Made by a program: the position numbers and the translations under genes
Shown: in pieces, positions 1 through 12,861 of the stretch
Position numbering within the stretch: the stretch's first letter is position 1
How the letters are laid out: each line of letters begins with the position of its first letter
NCBI GenBank assembly: GCA_032622095.1
Contig: CP136068.1
Coordinates: forward strand, 57,496,025-57,560,024
Reading direction: 5' to 3'
Length of the DNA: 64,000 nucleotides
Source of the DNA: Siphonodentalium dalli
Lineage: Eukaryota; Mollusca; Scaphopoda; Gadilida; Siphonodentaliidae
Notes under the pieces: model-generated
What the model saw: the letters and a program-made list of their open reading frames with translations, nothing else
Database searches by the model: none
Told to the model about the DNA's origin: nothing

Positions 1-57
1 TGGGACCAATGTTTTTTTAAAAGAACATTCAGTGTCCCAGAGCCATTGGGATTATTA

Positions 58-342
<285 letters not shown>

Positions 343-582
343 TTATATTAGATTTTTTTTCCACAGCTTCAATGGCCACAACACGGGTGGATATTAAGCA
401 CATAATTTTGTGGAGTAGAGAGAGAGATAACATTAAATCAACAAGAGGTTGCACCTCGGGTACTGAATCGCATAGTGCCAAATTGAAACATGGGTAGGAT
501 GGAATTCAAATTTAAAATCAAGGATACATCACTCTCAAAATTGAAATCCAATAACCCATTGCTGAGATAATCAGGCAGATGG

Positions 583-2388
583 ACAACAAGAGCATCGCTA
601 GGGCGTGGCAAAATATGCCCTTCAGCCATTTTGAATTGTATTACCGCAAAATAAAATAATACTTTGAGCTTACATTTGAAGAAAATCGGATATACCCCTA
701 ATTTCAATGCCAAAATACGGTCAAATTCGAAGTCGAAAAATGGCCGTAACTCATGTAAAAATAATTAGACAGAACCTATATTCGAACTTGGCCTGTAGTT
801 TTAGCTGGGAAATACACATACCAGCTTTGGTTCAGATCAAATAACCAAAACTGGAGTTATCGGTCGGAAACCAAAATGTTATGAAATTGATCAAATTCTA
901 AGTCGAACGAGGGGCCGATCACGATCGGCAGATGTTAACCCATCCCTTGGCGATAGTAAATTACTATGATCGGAATCATAAATGAGAGTTTTGGTGTTGA
1001 ATTATAGAGTATACTGTTATGTACTATTATAGACAAATGTACATAACACTAATTATTGGAATTTATGGGTCACTCGCATTTATATAATAGAATGCACTGG
1101 CACAGGATCTGTAATGCTGCACCACCACAGCCTTGGGTTAAATGTGAAAGGCGACCTAGACATGGAATACTTGGGTTAAGAGAGTCTAATTTAAGTTTAC
1201 AATGATAATGTATCAAATTCTACCAACAATATAGATCAAGATAAGCCACCTCACTGCTGACCCATTAATATCAATTATATAGCAGAGCAGTCAACAAATC
1301 ACAGGAATTGTTTACGTTGAAAGCTGACATCTCTATTAAACTAATAACATTTATAATGACCTCAGACCATCTCTAGAGTGATATCTTCAGCTGTGCAAGG
1401 CAGCACAGATGTCCAAGTCTACTGTTAATATCATGTGATCTGTATTGTTGAATCTTTATTTTAAATTGGATACCATAGCTTTCTTAATCAGATTATCTGC
1501 ACATTGGCATAAGAGACATCAGAAAAAAATAGAGCGTTATCAATAGCTAAGTAGTCCAAAGGCATGGGATGGAATTGATGAACTGGATTTAATGTCGCTC
1601 CAAACAAATTAACCAGTACATAACACAAGATTTTGGAACGATTTAAACAAATTTGGTGTGGTCACTCGGGGTACCCTTGGCAGAGTTATAATGGTGTTAG
1701 TTTTTCAATTTTTTTTTTTTTTAAGAGTGAATATTTTTTTTTCGAAAAAATGCCATAACTCAGTTAAAAATAGTTGCATCAAACCCATATACGAACTCGA
1801 TCTGTCTTTTGTGCTGAGAAATATACAAAATTTGGTTCCGATCAGATAGAAAATATTTGAGTTATCGCACCATGGGTAAAGCGTCTACAGACAGACGGAC
1901 GGACGGACTAACGACGAGTGGTCAATCGGGACAACGACACTATGTTTACCATACTAAGGTATGGGTAAACATAAAAAGAGCCATAACTCATGTAAAAATC
2001 ATTGGATGGAACCTATATTCGAACTTGGCCTGTATCGTTAGCTGGGAAATACACAAACCAACTTTGGTTCAGATCAATTAATCCAAACTGGAGTTATCGG
2101 TCGGAAACCAAAAAATTTAACAGAATGGTAAAATTCTAAGTTGAAAAAGGGCCGTAACTCATGTAAAAATAATTGGACGAACCCATATTCGAACTTGGCC
2201 TGTATCTTTAGCTGCGAAATACACATACCAACTTTGGTTCAGATCAAATAATCCAAACTGGAGTTATCGATCGGAAACCAAAAATGTTAACGGACGGACG
2301 GACGCACGACAGATGGACAGACAGGCAGGCAGATGGACGGACAGACTGATAACATAATACAACCTTTTTTCAAAAGGGTGTATCAAAA
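583..2388 (+). mobile_element. Family C element, split by DEF1
   Basis: The left part is 583-908 and the right part 1973-2388. The 5' end (ACAACAAGAGCATCGCTAGG) matches the intact copy at 41271. The core repeats a unit containing CCATAACTCATGTAAAAAT, TTCGAACTTGGCCTGTA and CCAACTTTGGTTCAGATC. The 3' part has an ACGG/ACAG microsatellite, then CTGATAACATAATACAACC, a CCTTTTTT/AAAAGG hairpin and GGGTGTAT. The left part stops inside TTCTAAGTCGAA and the right part resumes with AAAAAGAGCCATAACTCATG, exactly as the intact core runs on. This was therefore one element before DEF1 inserted. It is non-coding. Confidence 0.75.
909..1972 (+). mobile_element. Family DEF element, complete copy
   Basis: The element starts with a palindrome (GCCGATCACGATCGGC) followed by ATGTTAACCCATCCC. 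It carries a core with CCAAAATTTGGTTCCGATC-type text, then (ACAG/ACGG)n, and ends in a hairpin, GTTTACCATAC / GTATGGGTAAAC, followed by ATAAAAA. The 5' motif ATGTTAACCCATCCC is complementary to the 3' GGTATGGGTAAACAT, so it has subterminal inverted repeats. It is inserted within an A-run of element C1. No coding capacity. The segment around 1085-1140 resembles MITE family I. Confidence 0.75.
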
Positions 2389-2394
2389 GTACAT

Positions 2395-2760
2395 TATTTC
2401 TAGATAAACAGAGAAGTACATGTATAACTCCAGAACTATTTTGAAAGCACTGCCAAAGCCAAACATCCTTATCAAATTTCCTTCAGATCCAATAAACCGT
2501 AGCTGAGATATCTGAGCGGACGGACATGTATCCAATATATTTCCAGATAAACAAAGAAGGATAATTGTAGAACGGAAAATGAGAACAATATCATTGGACC
2601 CTCTTTGGAAAGCAATCATTATGTGGAACCTCCATACCAAATTTCATTCAGATGCGATAACCCATGACTGAGATATATGCTAGGATGGCTAGACAAACAG
2701 ATGGACAAAGAAAATATACATCGAAAGGGTGGGAGTACAACAGTGAGTTGTGATACAGAA
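2395..2760 (+). repeat. Family Q core repeats
   Basis: Two degenerate ~150-bp units. Each contains a run such as CAATATATTTCCAGATAAAC, then AATATCATTGGACCCTCTTT, CCAAATTTCATTCAGATGCG, GACTGAGATATATG and a run of GGAC/GACAAACAGATGGAC. A related copy lies at 37795-38215. Non-coding; probably another tandem-core element whose ends I cannot define. Confidence 0.55.
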
Positions 2761-3025
2761 TTTGATATAATTAAAAGACAAAAATCCTATAATTTATCTA
2801 TATATATATAAAAGAGTAGGATCTGTCTGTCTGTTCAGATTTTTTTCCCAGACCCCTGGACCATTCTGAACCAAATTTAGCGTTATAACAGCGTTAGTTT
2901 TTTTACTTCAAAATATTGATTTAAAAAAATTAACTTAAATGAAAAAAAACATTGTTTTTGTCAAATTGAGCAAGGAGTTCAATCCAAAAAAAAAAAAAAT
3001 TATTTAAAAAAAAAAAAAATTAATT

Positions 3026-3252
3026 TAACCCTTCCATGACTGGAGCTTCCTGTAATTTTGCAAAAACCCTGTGCCAATGCATTCTCTTACATTTGTGAGT
3101 CTCCCATAAGTGGCCTCACATATAGATAAGAGAATGCATTGCATGGCCTAACAATATTTACCTTGATTATGTAGCCAGTGCATTCTCTTATATATGTGAG
3201 TCTCCCATATTCATAAGGCTTAAAAAAATAATACCTGTGTTTCCAGTATCCC
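3026..3252 (+). mobile_element. MITE family I copy 1 (partial)
   Basis: It begins with TTAACCCTTCCATGACTGG and contains several copies of CAGTGCATTCTCTTATATAT and GTGAGTCTCCCATA in both orientations. It matches the reverse complement of the more complete copy at 51884-52119. The right side ends in AGGCTTAAAAAA...TACCTGTGTTTCCAGT, shared in inverse orientation with the copy at 8883-9036. Confidence 0.6.
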
Positions 3253-3379
3253 GACCGACCCTAATAAAACCACCCGACCCAAATTATTTTTTTTTTTTAC
3301 TGCGATCCGTCGGCAACCGGTTAAAGTATGATAAACCCATTAACTGATATGTAATAGACACATACGAAGCCAATGACAA

Positions 3380-6300
3380 CAAGACAGTCAATGACAACAA
3401 GACAGTCAATGACTGTGGGTCGCTCACCAGACTCTGAAAACTATCTTTTAAAGAAGACAACCACACCACAGTACTAAGTTCACAAAAATCCTTTTGTACA
3501 TCCCTCTTTAATAGGTTGAATTTTACGACTGGTACAAGTACTTCAAGCTCTCAAACGTTTGAAAATTACCAACCTGACACCCCCCCATAAAGTTAAAATT
3601 TGTGGCCAATTTGGTCCAACAGTTTATCCTGAAGTAGGAACATATGGACTGATGGTTTAAAAACATACATGTTGGAAAATCAAACCAAACTATAAGAACA
3701 ATTCTAACCTATTTTTGGTGTGAATATCTAATCTACAACTAATGTAGTATCACGCATGAAATTTTCAACTGTTTAAATTTTGATCAAAGTAGGGGGTCAA
3801 ATATCCACCCCTCTACACTCCCTCCCCATTGCCTCAAACATTGCCCCCACCCAGGCTGCCTAGAAATCAATATTATTATACCAGTACCAAACAGCATAGA
3901 GAAGAGTTAAATCTCTTATCTCTGCCCCTATTAGAACAAATGTGAATCCCCATCTATGAGATCGATTCATCTAGTAATATCAATATACCCCCCAATATCC
4001 AATATACCCCCAATTTTTCTTTGAAAAATCAGGGTATGATTTCACCTGGATAAGTGGTGGTTAAGAAATAATATTGGAACAGCCAAGTCTGTATTTAGTG
4101 TGTCTGACATTTGCAGGTGAATTTAATGACACTATTCCGCAAGGTGGACTAGCATCACCGAATTCACCCTCTGGGGACCTCATTTCCTAAAAATAACCCC
4201 ATTTGAACAAATCTGAACCCCGGTCACCCAACACCCCTCCATACCAAATATAAGCTATATAGGCCCAATGGTTCTTGAGAAAAAAAATGTTTTAAGAATT
4301 ACTATGGAGGGAAAGAGTTATGGCCCTGGCTTCGCACCTATTTGATCTGATGAACTTATTTGAACAAATCTGATTGTGAGACACCTAGGGAACATGCACA
4401 CTGAAATATATAAACACATTCGGTCTTTAATATGGAGAAGAAAACAATTGTTGATAGACGGATGGATAGACATCCCAAGATTCCCAACAGGCAGACGGAT
4501 GGAAGCCTGACAGACATAAGACAAATTCAATCCAATATATACCCCCCAATTTTTCTTTGAAAAATCAGGGTATGATTTCATCTGGATAAGTGGTGGTTAA
4601 GAAAATAATATGAAACCGCCAAGCCTGAATTTAGTGTGTCTTACATTTGCAGAATGAGGTCCCCAAAATGTGAATTTAATTACACTATCCGCAAGGTGGG
4701 CTAGCATCACCGAATTCATCCTCAGTCTGATTAGGACTCAACGCCCAATAATGAAAGTGTCAATGACACTGTAGCTGAACTTAGGTAGGGGAATAATTTA
4801 ATGGTTGACAGTAAATGGAGGAATAGGAAAGGTGCTAATTGAAATGTCTAACCTAGCTGTGCCAAAGGATTTAGTCATGCAAAGAGTAAAATCCAAGATG
4901 GCTGCTGACGGCCATGTTTTTTGGCCGAATGACCCCAAAATGACTCGTTCCCATCTACATGTCAATATTACCATTCATGACAAATTTCATGATGATCAGA
5001 CGAATAGTACGACCTGTAGCCCGCGCCAATGGATTTAATTTGGAAATCCAAGATGGCCACTAACGGTCATGTTTTTTGGCCGAATGGCACCAAAATAACT
5101 CATTCCCATTTACATGTCAAGGTCAACAGCCATGGACAAATCTCATAATGATCTGACCAAAGATACGACATGTAGCCCGCGCCAAAGGATTTAGTCATGC
5201 AAAGAGTAAAATCCAAGATAGCTGCTGGCAGCCATGTTATTTGGCCGAACGACCCCAAAATGACTCGTCCCCATCTACATGTCAATATTAACATCAATGA
5301 CAAATTTCATGATTATCAGATGAATAGTACGACCTGTAGCCCGCACCAATGGATTTAATTTTGAAATCTTGTTTTTTGGCTGAATAACCCCAAAAGGACT
5401 CGTTCCCGTCTACATGTCATTGTTAACATCCATGACAAATTTCATGAAGTTCCGACCAAAGCTACGACCTGTAGCCCGCGCCAAAGGATTTAGTCATGTA
5501 AAGAGTAAAATCCAAGATGGTTGCTGGCAGCCATGTTTTTTGGCGGAATGACCTCAAAATGACTCGTTCCAATCTACATGTCATTGTTAACATCCATGAT
5601 AAACTTCATGAAGTTCCGACCAAAGCTACGACCTGTAGCCCGTGCCAAAGGATTTAGTCATGTAAAGAGTAAAATCCAAGATGGCTGCTGGCGGCCATGT
5701 TTTTTGGCCAAACAACCCCAAAATCACTCGTTCCCATCTACATGTCAATATTAACATCCATGACAAATTTCATGATGATCAGACGAACAGTACGACCTGT
5801 AGCCCGCGCCAATGGATTGAATTTTGAAATCCAAGATGGCCACCAGTGGCCATGTTTTTTGGCCAAATGACCCCAAAATGACTCGTTTCCCGTCTACATG
5901 TCATTGTTAACATCCATGACAAATTTCATGAAGATTCAACTAAAGCTACGACCTGCAGCCCGAGCCAAAGGATTTAGTCATGCGAAGAGTAAAATCCAAA
6001 ATGGCTGCTGGCGGCCATGTTTTTTGACAGAACGACCCCAAAATGACTCGTTCCCATCTACATGTCAATGTCAACATTCATGACAAATTTCATAAAGATC
6101 AGACCAAAGGTACGACCTGTAGCCCGCGCCAAAGGAAATTGTTGATGGACACACACAGACACACGACGACGGACGCCAACCCACGGCAATAGCTCAAACT
6201 TACAAAGTAAGTTGAGCTAAAACCAAGGATCAGATTGAAGTTCTACAGTTGAAGTTGGTGATGGACACCCATTGAGGACCTCAATTATGCATTTTATCTT

Positions 6301-7326
6301 CTGCAAATTAGGGGGACATTGAAACTGAACAGGTGTGAAAAAGTCAAAAAGTAACTAAAACAAAATTTCAATTTGATACTTAAGGATACTTCCCAGAAGA
6401 TGAGGCCTAAGCAGAATTAGGTCCCTGGAGGGTGTATTTGGTGATGCTAGCCTGCTGTACGGGGTAGCAACACTAAATTCACCCTCTGGGGATCTCATTC
6501 TGCAAATGTCAGACACACTATTTCCAGCCTTGAAGAAATCTAAGCCATTCACAGTACCATTGTATGGCAGGGAAACCAATTCCCATCAGCCATCACCTAA
6601 CCTTGGGAACAGCAGTTTGTTTTTAATTTGCTAGCAGTTATGTTTATACAAGCTTGCCAGATGACATCTATTATTCTAATCTAAATTAATTACCTGTGTC
6701 TTGCAAAGATATATCTGCTTCTGTGGTGAGAAGAGGTATTAAATTGGGAGATGATATGGGTTGGAAGGGACGTTGGTTGATGGCAGGGTGGGTGTGGGTC
6801 TGGGCCATTTTGGAGGGGGGATGGGTAATGGAATGTTTCCATAATTTCATTAAAGAGTAAAGTTTCATAACTCTGCAGATGTTATAATGGTGTAACTTTT
6901 TTCAAATTTGATAACATGTTTAAAAAATAATTTTTTTTTTGTTAAATTGAGCAAGGTCGCCCTGAAAATTCCAAAAATCTGAATTTAACATTTTTTTTTT
7001 TTTTAGTAATGTCACTGTCTCCGCCCACATTCGACCCAGTGACCTCATTTGAACAACTGAACCACAGTACCCCAAGGACCCTTTGTACCAAATATGAACC
7101 CATTCGGCCCAATGAAATTCGAGAAGTCGCTGCAAGAATTACTATGGTGGAAAAGAGTTATGGTCCTAGCTTCGCAACTAGTTGACCGGGTGACCTCATT
7201 TGAACAAATCTGAATGTGATTCACCTAGGGAACATCCACACCAAATATGAACCCATTCGGTCGTACGGACGACGGACGAGGAGTGATGACTATAGATCCA
7301 CCGGAGACTTCGTCTCAGGTGAGCTA
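3380..7326 (+). mobile_element. Family B element carrying a nested A element
   Basis: The 5' end has the palindrome ACAGTCAATGACTGT followed by TCGCTCACCAG; an 18-bp stretch of this end is duplicated (3380 and 3398). The 3' end is ACGGACGAGGAGTGATGACT, then the hairpin formed by AGATCCACCGGAGACTTCG and TCTCAGGTGAGCT, then AAAAA. Inside are ~160-bp cores with TTTGAACAAATCTGAA, ACCAAATATGAACCCATTCG and GAGTTATGGCCCT, an internal TATACCCC...GGGTATGAT hairpin, and the ~90-nt GAGGTCC/GGACCTC snapback units. Element A1 sits at 4751-6221. Short ORFs here are shadows. Confidence 0.8.
4751..6221 (+). mobile_element. Family A element A1, intact, nested in B1
   Basis: The 5' end is ATGAAAGTGTCAATGACACT (palindrome AGTGTCAATGACACT) followed by TAGCTGAACTTAGG. 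There are about eight tandem ~160-bp cores containing CCAAGATGGCTGCTGGCGG, TTTTTTGGCCGAATGACCCC, CATCTACATGTCAAT and TACGACCTGTAGCCCGCGCC. The 3' end has an ACAC/ACGG-rich stretch, the hairpin AGCTCAAACTTAC / GTAAGTTGAGCT, then AAAA. It interrupts B1 at a site readable as uninterrupted in the B3 and B4 copies (20275-20287). Non-coding. Confidence 0.85.
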
Positions 7327-7471
7327 AAAATTAACGTATTCAGGACCTTAATCAGCGTGAGATTGTCAACAGTAGCTTTTTTTTTAAGTGTACTTTATTA
7401 ATTTTGCCACAAACTTTATCACTCAAAGGGGGGGTATACAGTCGAAATTAAACGTATTCAAAGTATAACAA

Positions 7472-8215
7472 AATGAAAGTGTCAATGACACTGTAGCTCA
7501 ACTTAGGTAGGGGAATAATTTAATGGTTGACAGTTAATGGAGGAATTAGGAAAGGAGCTAATTGAAATGTCTAAGTAAGACAAAATGTAAATGTGAAGAG
7601 AAACAAATACCCCAAAATGACTCGTTCCCATCTACATGTCAATATCAACATTCATGACAAGTTTCATAATGATCGGATCAGGGATGTGGTCTGTAGGGTG
7701 TGCCAAAGGATTTAGTGATGCAAAAAGTTAATTCTAAAATGGCCACCGGCGGCCATATTTTTTTGCCGAATGACCCCAAAATGACTCGTTCCCATCTACA
7801 TGTCAATGTCAACATCCATGACAAATTTCATGAATATCAAACAAACAGATCGGTCTATAACCCATGCTAATGGATTTTGTAGAAATATTTAGTCATACAA
7901 AGAGTAAAATCCAAAATGGCCATTGGTGACCATATAATTTTGCTGAATGACCCCAAAATGACGTGTTCCCATCAAGAGGTCACCCCGATGATCCATATGA
8001 AGTTTGCTGATGATCAGATCAGGGATGTGGTATGTAGGGTGTGTCAAAGTATTTAGTGATGCAAAGAGTAAAATTCAATATGGCTGCCGGCGGCCATGTT
8101 TTTTGGCCAAATGACCCCAAAATGACTCGTTCCCATCTAGAGGTCACCCCGATGATCCATATGAAGTTTGGTCAAAGGATTTAGTGATGCAAAGAGTAAA
8201 ATGCAAGATGGCCGC
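7472..8215 (+). mobile_element. Family A element A2, 3'-truncated
   Basis: It has the typical 5' end (AATGAAAGTGTCAATGACAC, then TAGCTCAACTTAGGTAGG) and four or so diverged cores. The cores carry a variant segment (GAGGTCACCCCGATGATCC) not seen in A1 or A3. Homology stops near 8215 with no microsatellite or 3' hairpin. Confidence 0.75.
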
Positions 8216-8882
8216 AATCGTTTTAAATGCAGCATGGCCTGGTCATTTGACATCTACTGTCCGACTCACTAGTAGTCCCTGTAGACTGTAATCTTGTAAG
8301 GATACTCGAGACATACATAAATCAGATGTCTGGGCACATTTCGTTCTGCTCGAAGGAAAAAAACAGAAATTTGCAGAATGCAAACTCTGTAGAACAAGAT
8401 TTTTATATGCAGGGTCTATACGTGTACTTCTAATATACCAAGTTTCTGAATTACACAAATAGGTCAACCGTTTCAGCACTACTGTAGCTTAGCTTATGAG
8501 TACCCACACTGTCATTGGTATGTGCACAACCATTTGCAATACGATTTGTCAACTTATATGTATTATTTGTCTAATACGTGAATTTTCGCCTTTTATATGC
8601 CCAATTTAATGGTAAAAAAAACAGGACATACTATGTTATTTGTCCATCTGTCCACGCGTTAATTACACAGACTAGTAAGTAGCCCTAATAAAAGAATTCA
8701 GAAAATCATAATATTAACTCTTTTCAGTCATAATTCCCAGCAAAATCATCTCCAGTTGTGTTCTAGCTATATATACTCTAAATTAGTGTGTAATATGGTC
8801 ATAATTTTCCCCATTTTCTACTTACGAAAAAATAAATAAATAAATAAAATAATTTCCCTACCTACCTACACAAAATAGTTTG

Positions 8883-9036
8883 CTCCGTTACTGGAAACAC
8901 AGGTACATTTTTTTTTAAGCCTAACAATATTGACCTTGATCTTGTAAGCCAGTGCATTCTCTTAAATAAGGGAATGCACTGGCACAGGATCTTTAATGCT
9001 GCACCAGCGCTGCTCCCATTATGGAAGGGTTAATTT
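8883..9036 (-). mobile_element. MITE family I copy 2, inverted to copy 1
   Basis: Read on the minus strand it begins TTAACCCTTCCATAATGGG, contains CCAGTGCATTC and TTAAGAGAATGCACTGGC, and ends AGGCTTAAAAAAAAA...ACCTGTGTTTCCAGT, the same right boundary as copy 1. The two copies bracket B1 and A2 as a 6-kb inverted pair. Confidence 0.55.
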
Positions 9037-9433
9037 TTTATTTTTTTTTACATAAAATATTCAAAACAATCAAAATGTGCACATATTGGCCGTCGCTGAA
9101 TAAAGGCTCCATTTTAAGATAAAAACAGGCCCCTAATGCACAAAAGATTCAGCTAGTTTTTTAATATCTCAAGTAGAATAGCCATTGATGAAAAGAACCC
9201 TGAGCAGTACTAGTTGAAAATATCAGTCAATGAGAAAAGAAAAGAAATCACCTGTCCCATTAATCACTTTTTTTCCATCAAGACTGTATCAGACATATTG
9301 ATTTTGATGCACGCTGTAACGATCTCCATTGACATTTTCAAATGGTACAAAGAAGATAGTCTATTGTGAATATGGTGGATTAATGTGGCTAACTCAATAA
9401 TTCCTCCAGTGAGAATGCTGAGGAAGCGACTGG

Positions 9434-9463
9434 TGACGTCTGCCTACGTCAGTGATGACGCAA
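9434..9463. promoter_or_regulatory. Cluster of CRE/ATF-like sites (candidate)
   Basis: TGACGTC (9434), TACGTCA (9445) and TGATGACGCAA (9453) lie within 30 bp, in a stretch (about 9420-9700) with more CpG than its surroundings and no repeat homology that I can see. CREB/ATF proteins bind such sites, and SIK kinases act on CREB coactivators, so an intronic enhancer is conceivable. Chance occurrence is not excluded. Confidence 0.25.
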
Positions 9464-10087
9464 GATCACACAAGTTCAATTAGGCACAACACTCCAAGCT
9501 GCGAGTTCTTCAGTGTGAAAAATCACAAGGGAGTCGAGAAACGATGCGAGATAATGGGTGATTGTCGGTGGAGTCGATCATGCCAAGGAATCACAATGCC
9601 CGGTGGGGACTCGGCCACACAAAAGGCATCGTGCTGCCAACTCGAGAACAATTTTCTCTGACTGCTATGTCGTCATATGATCGTCACTGTATTGTGGATG
9701 GTTTCAATCGGACAATTGTGACTTTATGAATTATTAATTTGCAGTTTTATATTTGGGGCGCTTTTATCTTTGGCACCAAAATGGAACGTCTGCACCTAAG
9801 AAATATGGTGGCGGTGAATATGGTCCTGTCTTGGAGACAGCCCTCATTCCAAGGTCACTAAAATATAAGTTATACTTTAATAAGGACTTACACAGTATGT
9901 AATGAATAGCCATTAATCAGGATTAAATCACCTGGGAGAGGACTGAATTTTAGCTTCAAGATTCACTCCAATTTTATCTATTTCATTTATGAATGAAACA
10001 ATTATTACAGTATTATAAATCAGTGTATAGTGTACTAGTACTAGCATATTAACAGTACGATGGATACAAACTTTAAGACTTAAGAAA

Positions 10088-12861
10088 CAAGACAGTCAAA
10101 GACTGTGGGGTCGCTCACCAGACTGCAAAGACTGATGAGACTGGGACTCTGGAGACCACAATAGTCAGAACTTTTCATAAGCACTTTGAAAAAAGTAGAT
10201 CTAAACACGAAATGTGGCTAGAGAGGCTTCAGTAGTGTACAGTGGGTAATTTCAAGGTGAATATCCACCATGAAATTGCCCACTGATCACCCCCCTCCTC
10301 CAGCTCAACAAGTCCCCTCCCAACCGGGCTCCAGACTCCCAAGTCTTGGGTTGGAATTTCACAACCGACATCTCAAACTTTCTCAATTTTTGGAAATTTC
10401 CAATCTCACAAGCACCTTTTTATAAAACCATTTAGACATGTTTGAAGCCCATTTATCCATGGACCCAAAACACCATACATGTATGTCAGATTAATCAGTT
10501 AGGTAGTTCCAAGGAAGATGTTTTAATGAATTTGGTATTTCAATGATTTTTTAAACACAAAATTGTTAACTCCCCATAGCCCCCCGTCATTTCTTAACAG
10601 GTTGACCTGATGTGAACAAATCTGAATATCAGTCACTAAAGGATCATCCATACTATATGTAAGCTAAATAGTCCAACCTCTCTTGAGAAGACAATTTAAG
10701 AATGACTATAGAGACATACAGTTATGTCCCTGGTCCCACCCTATTTAACCTGATGACCACATCTGAATAAATTTCAATACCAGACACCAAAGAACCCTTC
10801 ATACTAAATATCAGCAAAATAGACCTGTTAACATTTGTGGCGATTTCGGTCGAACAGTTTAACCCAAAGTAGGAAAATGTGGACTGTTACTGGTTGAAAA
10901 ATCAAATCTACAGCCTCATTGCCTCCACCCATGCAGCTTAGAAATCAATAGGAATCTATATATTATTATACCAGTATCAAACAGCATACATACAGGTAGG
11001 GTGGGTGGTTGAGAGTTAAATCTCTTATCTCTGCCCTTATTTGAACAAATGTGAATCCCCATCTATGAGATCTATTCATCTAGAAATTTCAAACGGTAGA
11101 TTTTAAGAGTTGAAGAAAACTGATTTTCCTCAAAAGTTTCCTAAAAATGACCTCACGTGTACAAATCTGAACCCCACTCACCAAAGAACCCTCCATACCA
11201 AAAGCTAAATAGGCCTGATGGTTTCTGAAGAATTACTATGGAGGGAAAGAGTTATGGCCCTGGCTTCTCACCTATATGACCTGATGAACTCATTTGAACA
11301 AATCTGAATGTGAGTCAAAATATATAAACCATTTCGGTCTTTAATATGTATGTGGAGAAGAACAAAATTGATAGACAAATTCAATCCAATATACCCCCCC
11401 CCCCAAGTTTTCTTTGCAAATCAGGGTATAATGAGTACAACTGGATAGGTGGTGGTTAAGAATATAATAGTGGAACAGCCAAGCCTGAATATAGTGTCTG
11501 ACTTTTGCAGAATGAGGTCACTAAAGGGTGAATTTAGTGCTGCAATCCTGTAAGGTGGGCTAGCATCACCAAATTCACCCTCTGTGGACCTCATTATGCT
11601 TGGGCCTCAACTGCCATGGGAGACATAGGAACAGATTGAAGTTGTCCAGTTAATTGGTGATGTGCACCCATTGGGCACTTCAATTATCAATTTTATCTTC
11701 TGACAGCAAATTAGGGAATATAGAAACTGAACAGAAGGGAAAAAGTAAGTAGAAATGTCAATTTAAGACCTGTATACTTCCCTGAAGATGAGGCCTAAGC
11801 AGAATGAGGTCCCTGGAGAGTGTATTTGGTGATGCTAGCCTACTGTGCAGAGTAGCATCACTAAATCCACCCTCTGGGGACCTCATTCTGCAAATGTCAG
11901 ACATACAGCATTTTGTTTTGATATGATATGTTAATGATACACACAGAGCATGACTGTTTACACCTAGCTGTCACCCAGCTAGATAACATCTGAATTGATG
12001 ACTGTTATTAACTCTTTCTGTCTGGGGCTAATACCATACTTTATGGATGTTACAAGGTGTCAGTTTTTCTAATAAATTTTTTCTTGACTGCAGTGGGTGC
12101 AGGGCTACGCAGATGGGGGGGGGGGGGGTGGTAGTGGGGACAGGGGTGTAGAGGGGTGAGGAGGGAAAGGGGTGGAATGGGGTGTTTTGTGTCTAAAAAA
12201 ATACAAAAAATCAGGGGTTAAAATGAAAAAAAATATTTTTGTATTGGTTCATTTTGAATTGTGATTTGTTTTTTGAATTGAGCAAGGATTTAAATTTTTT
12301 TTTTTTTTTTAAGTTATGTTCCTGACATGGCCCCTATTTGACACACTGACCCCATTTGAACAAATCTGAACCCCAGTCACACAAGGACCCACCATACAAA
12401 ATATTAGCTAAATCGGCCTGATGATTCTGGAGAAGAAGTCATTCTAATAATTACTAGGGAGAATAGAGTTATGTCCCTGATTCTGCCCCTATTTGACCCA
12501 GTGACCCCATTTGAACAAATCTGACCCCCAGTCACTCAAGGACCTTCCATACCAAATATAAGCTAAATAGGCCTGATTGTTCTTGAAAAGAAGTTGTTTT
12601 AAGAATTACTATGGCGGGATAGAGTTATGGCCCTAGCTTCGCAACTATTTGACTCAGTGACCTTATTTTAACAAATCTGAGTCTGAGTCAAGCAGGGAAC
12701 ATCCACACCAAATATGAACTCATTTGGCCTTATGATACTGGAGAAGAAGATGATTGTTGACGGACGGACGGACGGACGGACGGACGGACAGACGGTCAGA
12801 CGGACGACGGACGAGGAGTGATGACTATAGCTCCACCGGAGACTTCGTCTCAGGTGAGCTA
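10088..12861 (+). mobile_element. Family B element B2, both ends present
   Basis: The 5' end is CAAGACAGTCAAAGACTGTG with TCGCTCACCAG. The 3' end is GACGGACGAGGAGTGATGAC, the AGCTCCACC...GGTGAGCT hairpin, then AATAA. It holds cores with GAGTTATGGCCCTGG, the TATACCCC...GGGTATA hairpin near 11390-11430, two snapback hairpins (11506-11598 and 11797-11892) and a (GGAC)n tract. Confidence 0.8.
12759..12813 (+). repeat. (GGAC)n microsatellite of B2
   Basis: About seven uninterrupted CGGA units followed by imperfect GACGGTCAGACGGACGACGG. It is the tetranucleotide tract that precedes the 3' hairpin in this family. Confidence 0.95.

Noticed and set aside
9452-9661. 69-codon ORF in the CpG-richer stretch
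   Set aside because: Short, with no domain or splice context; kept only as a possible regulatory region.
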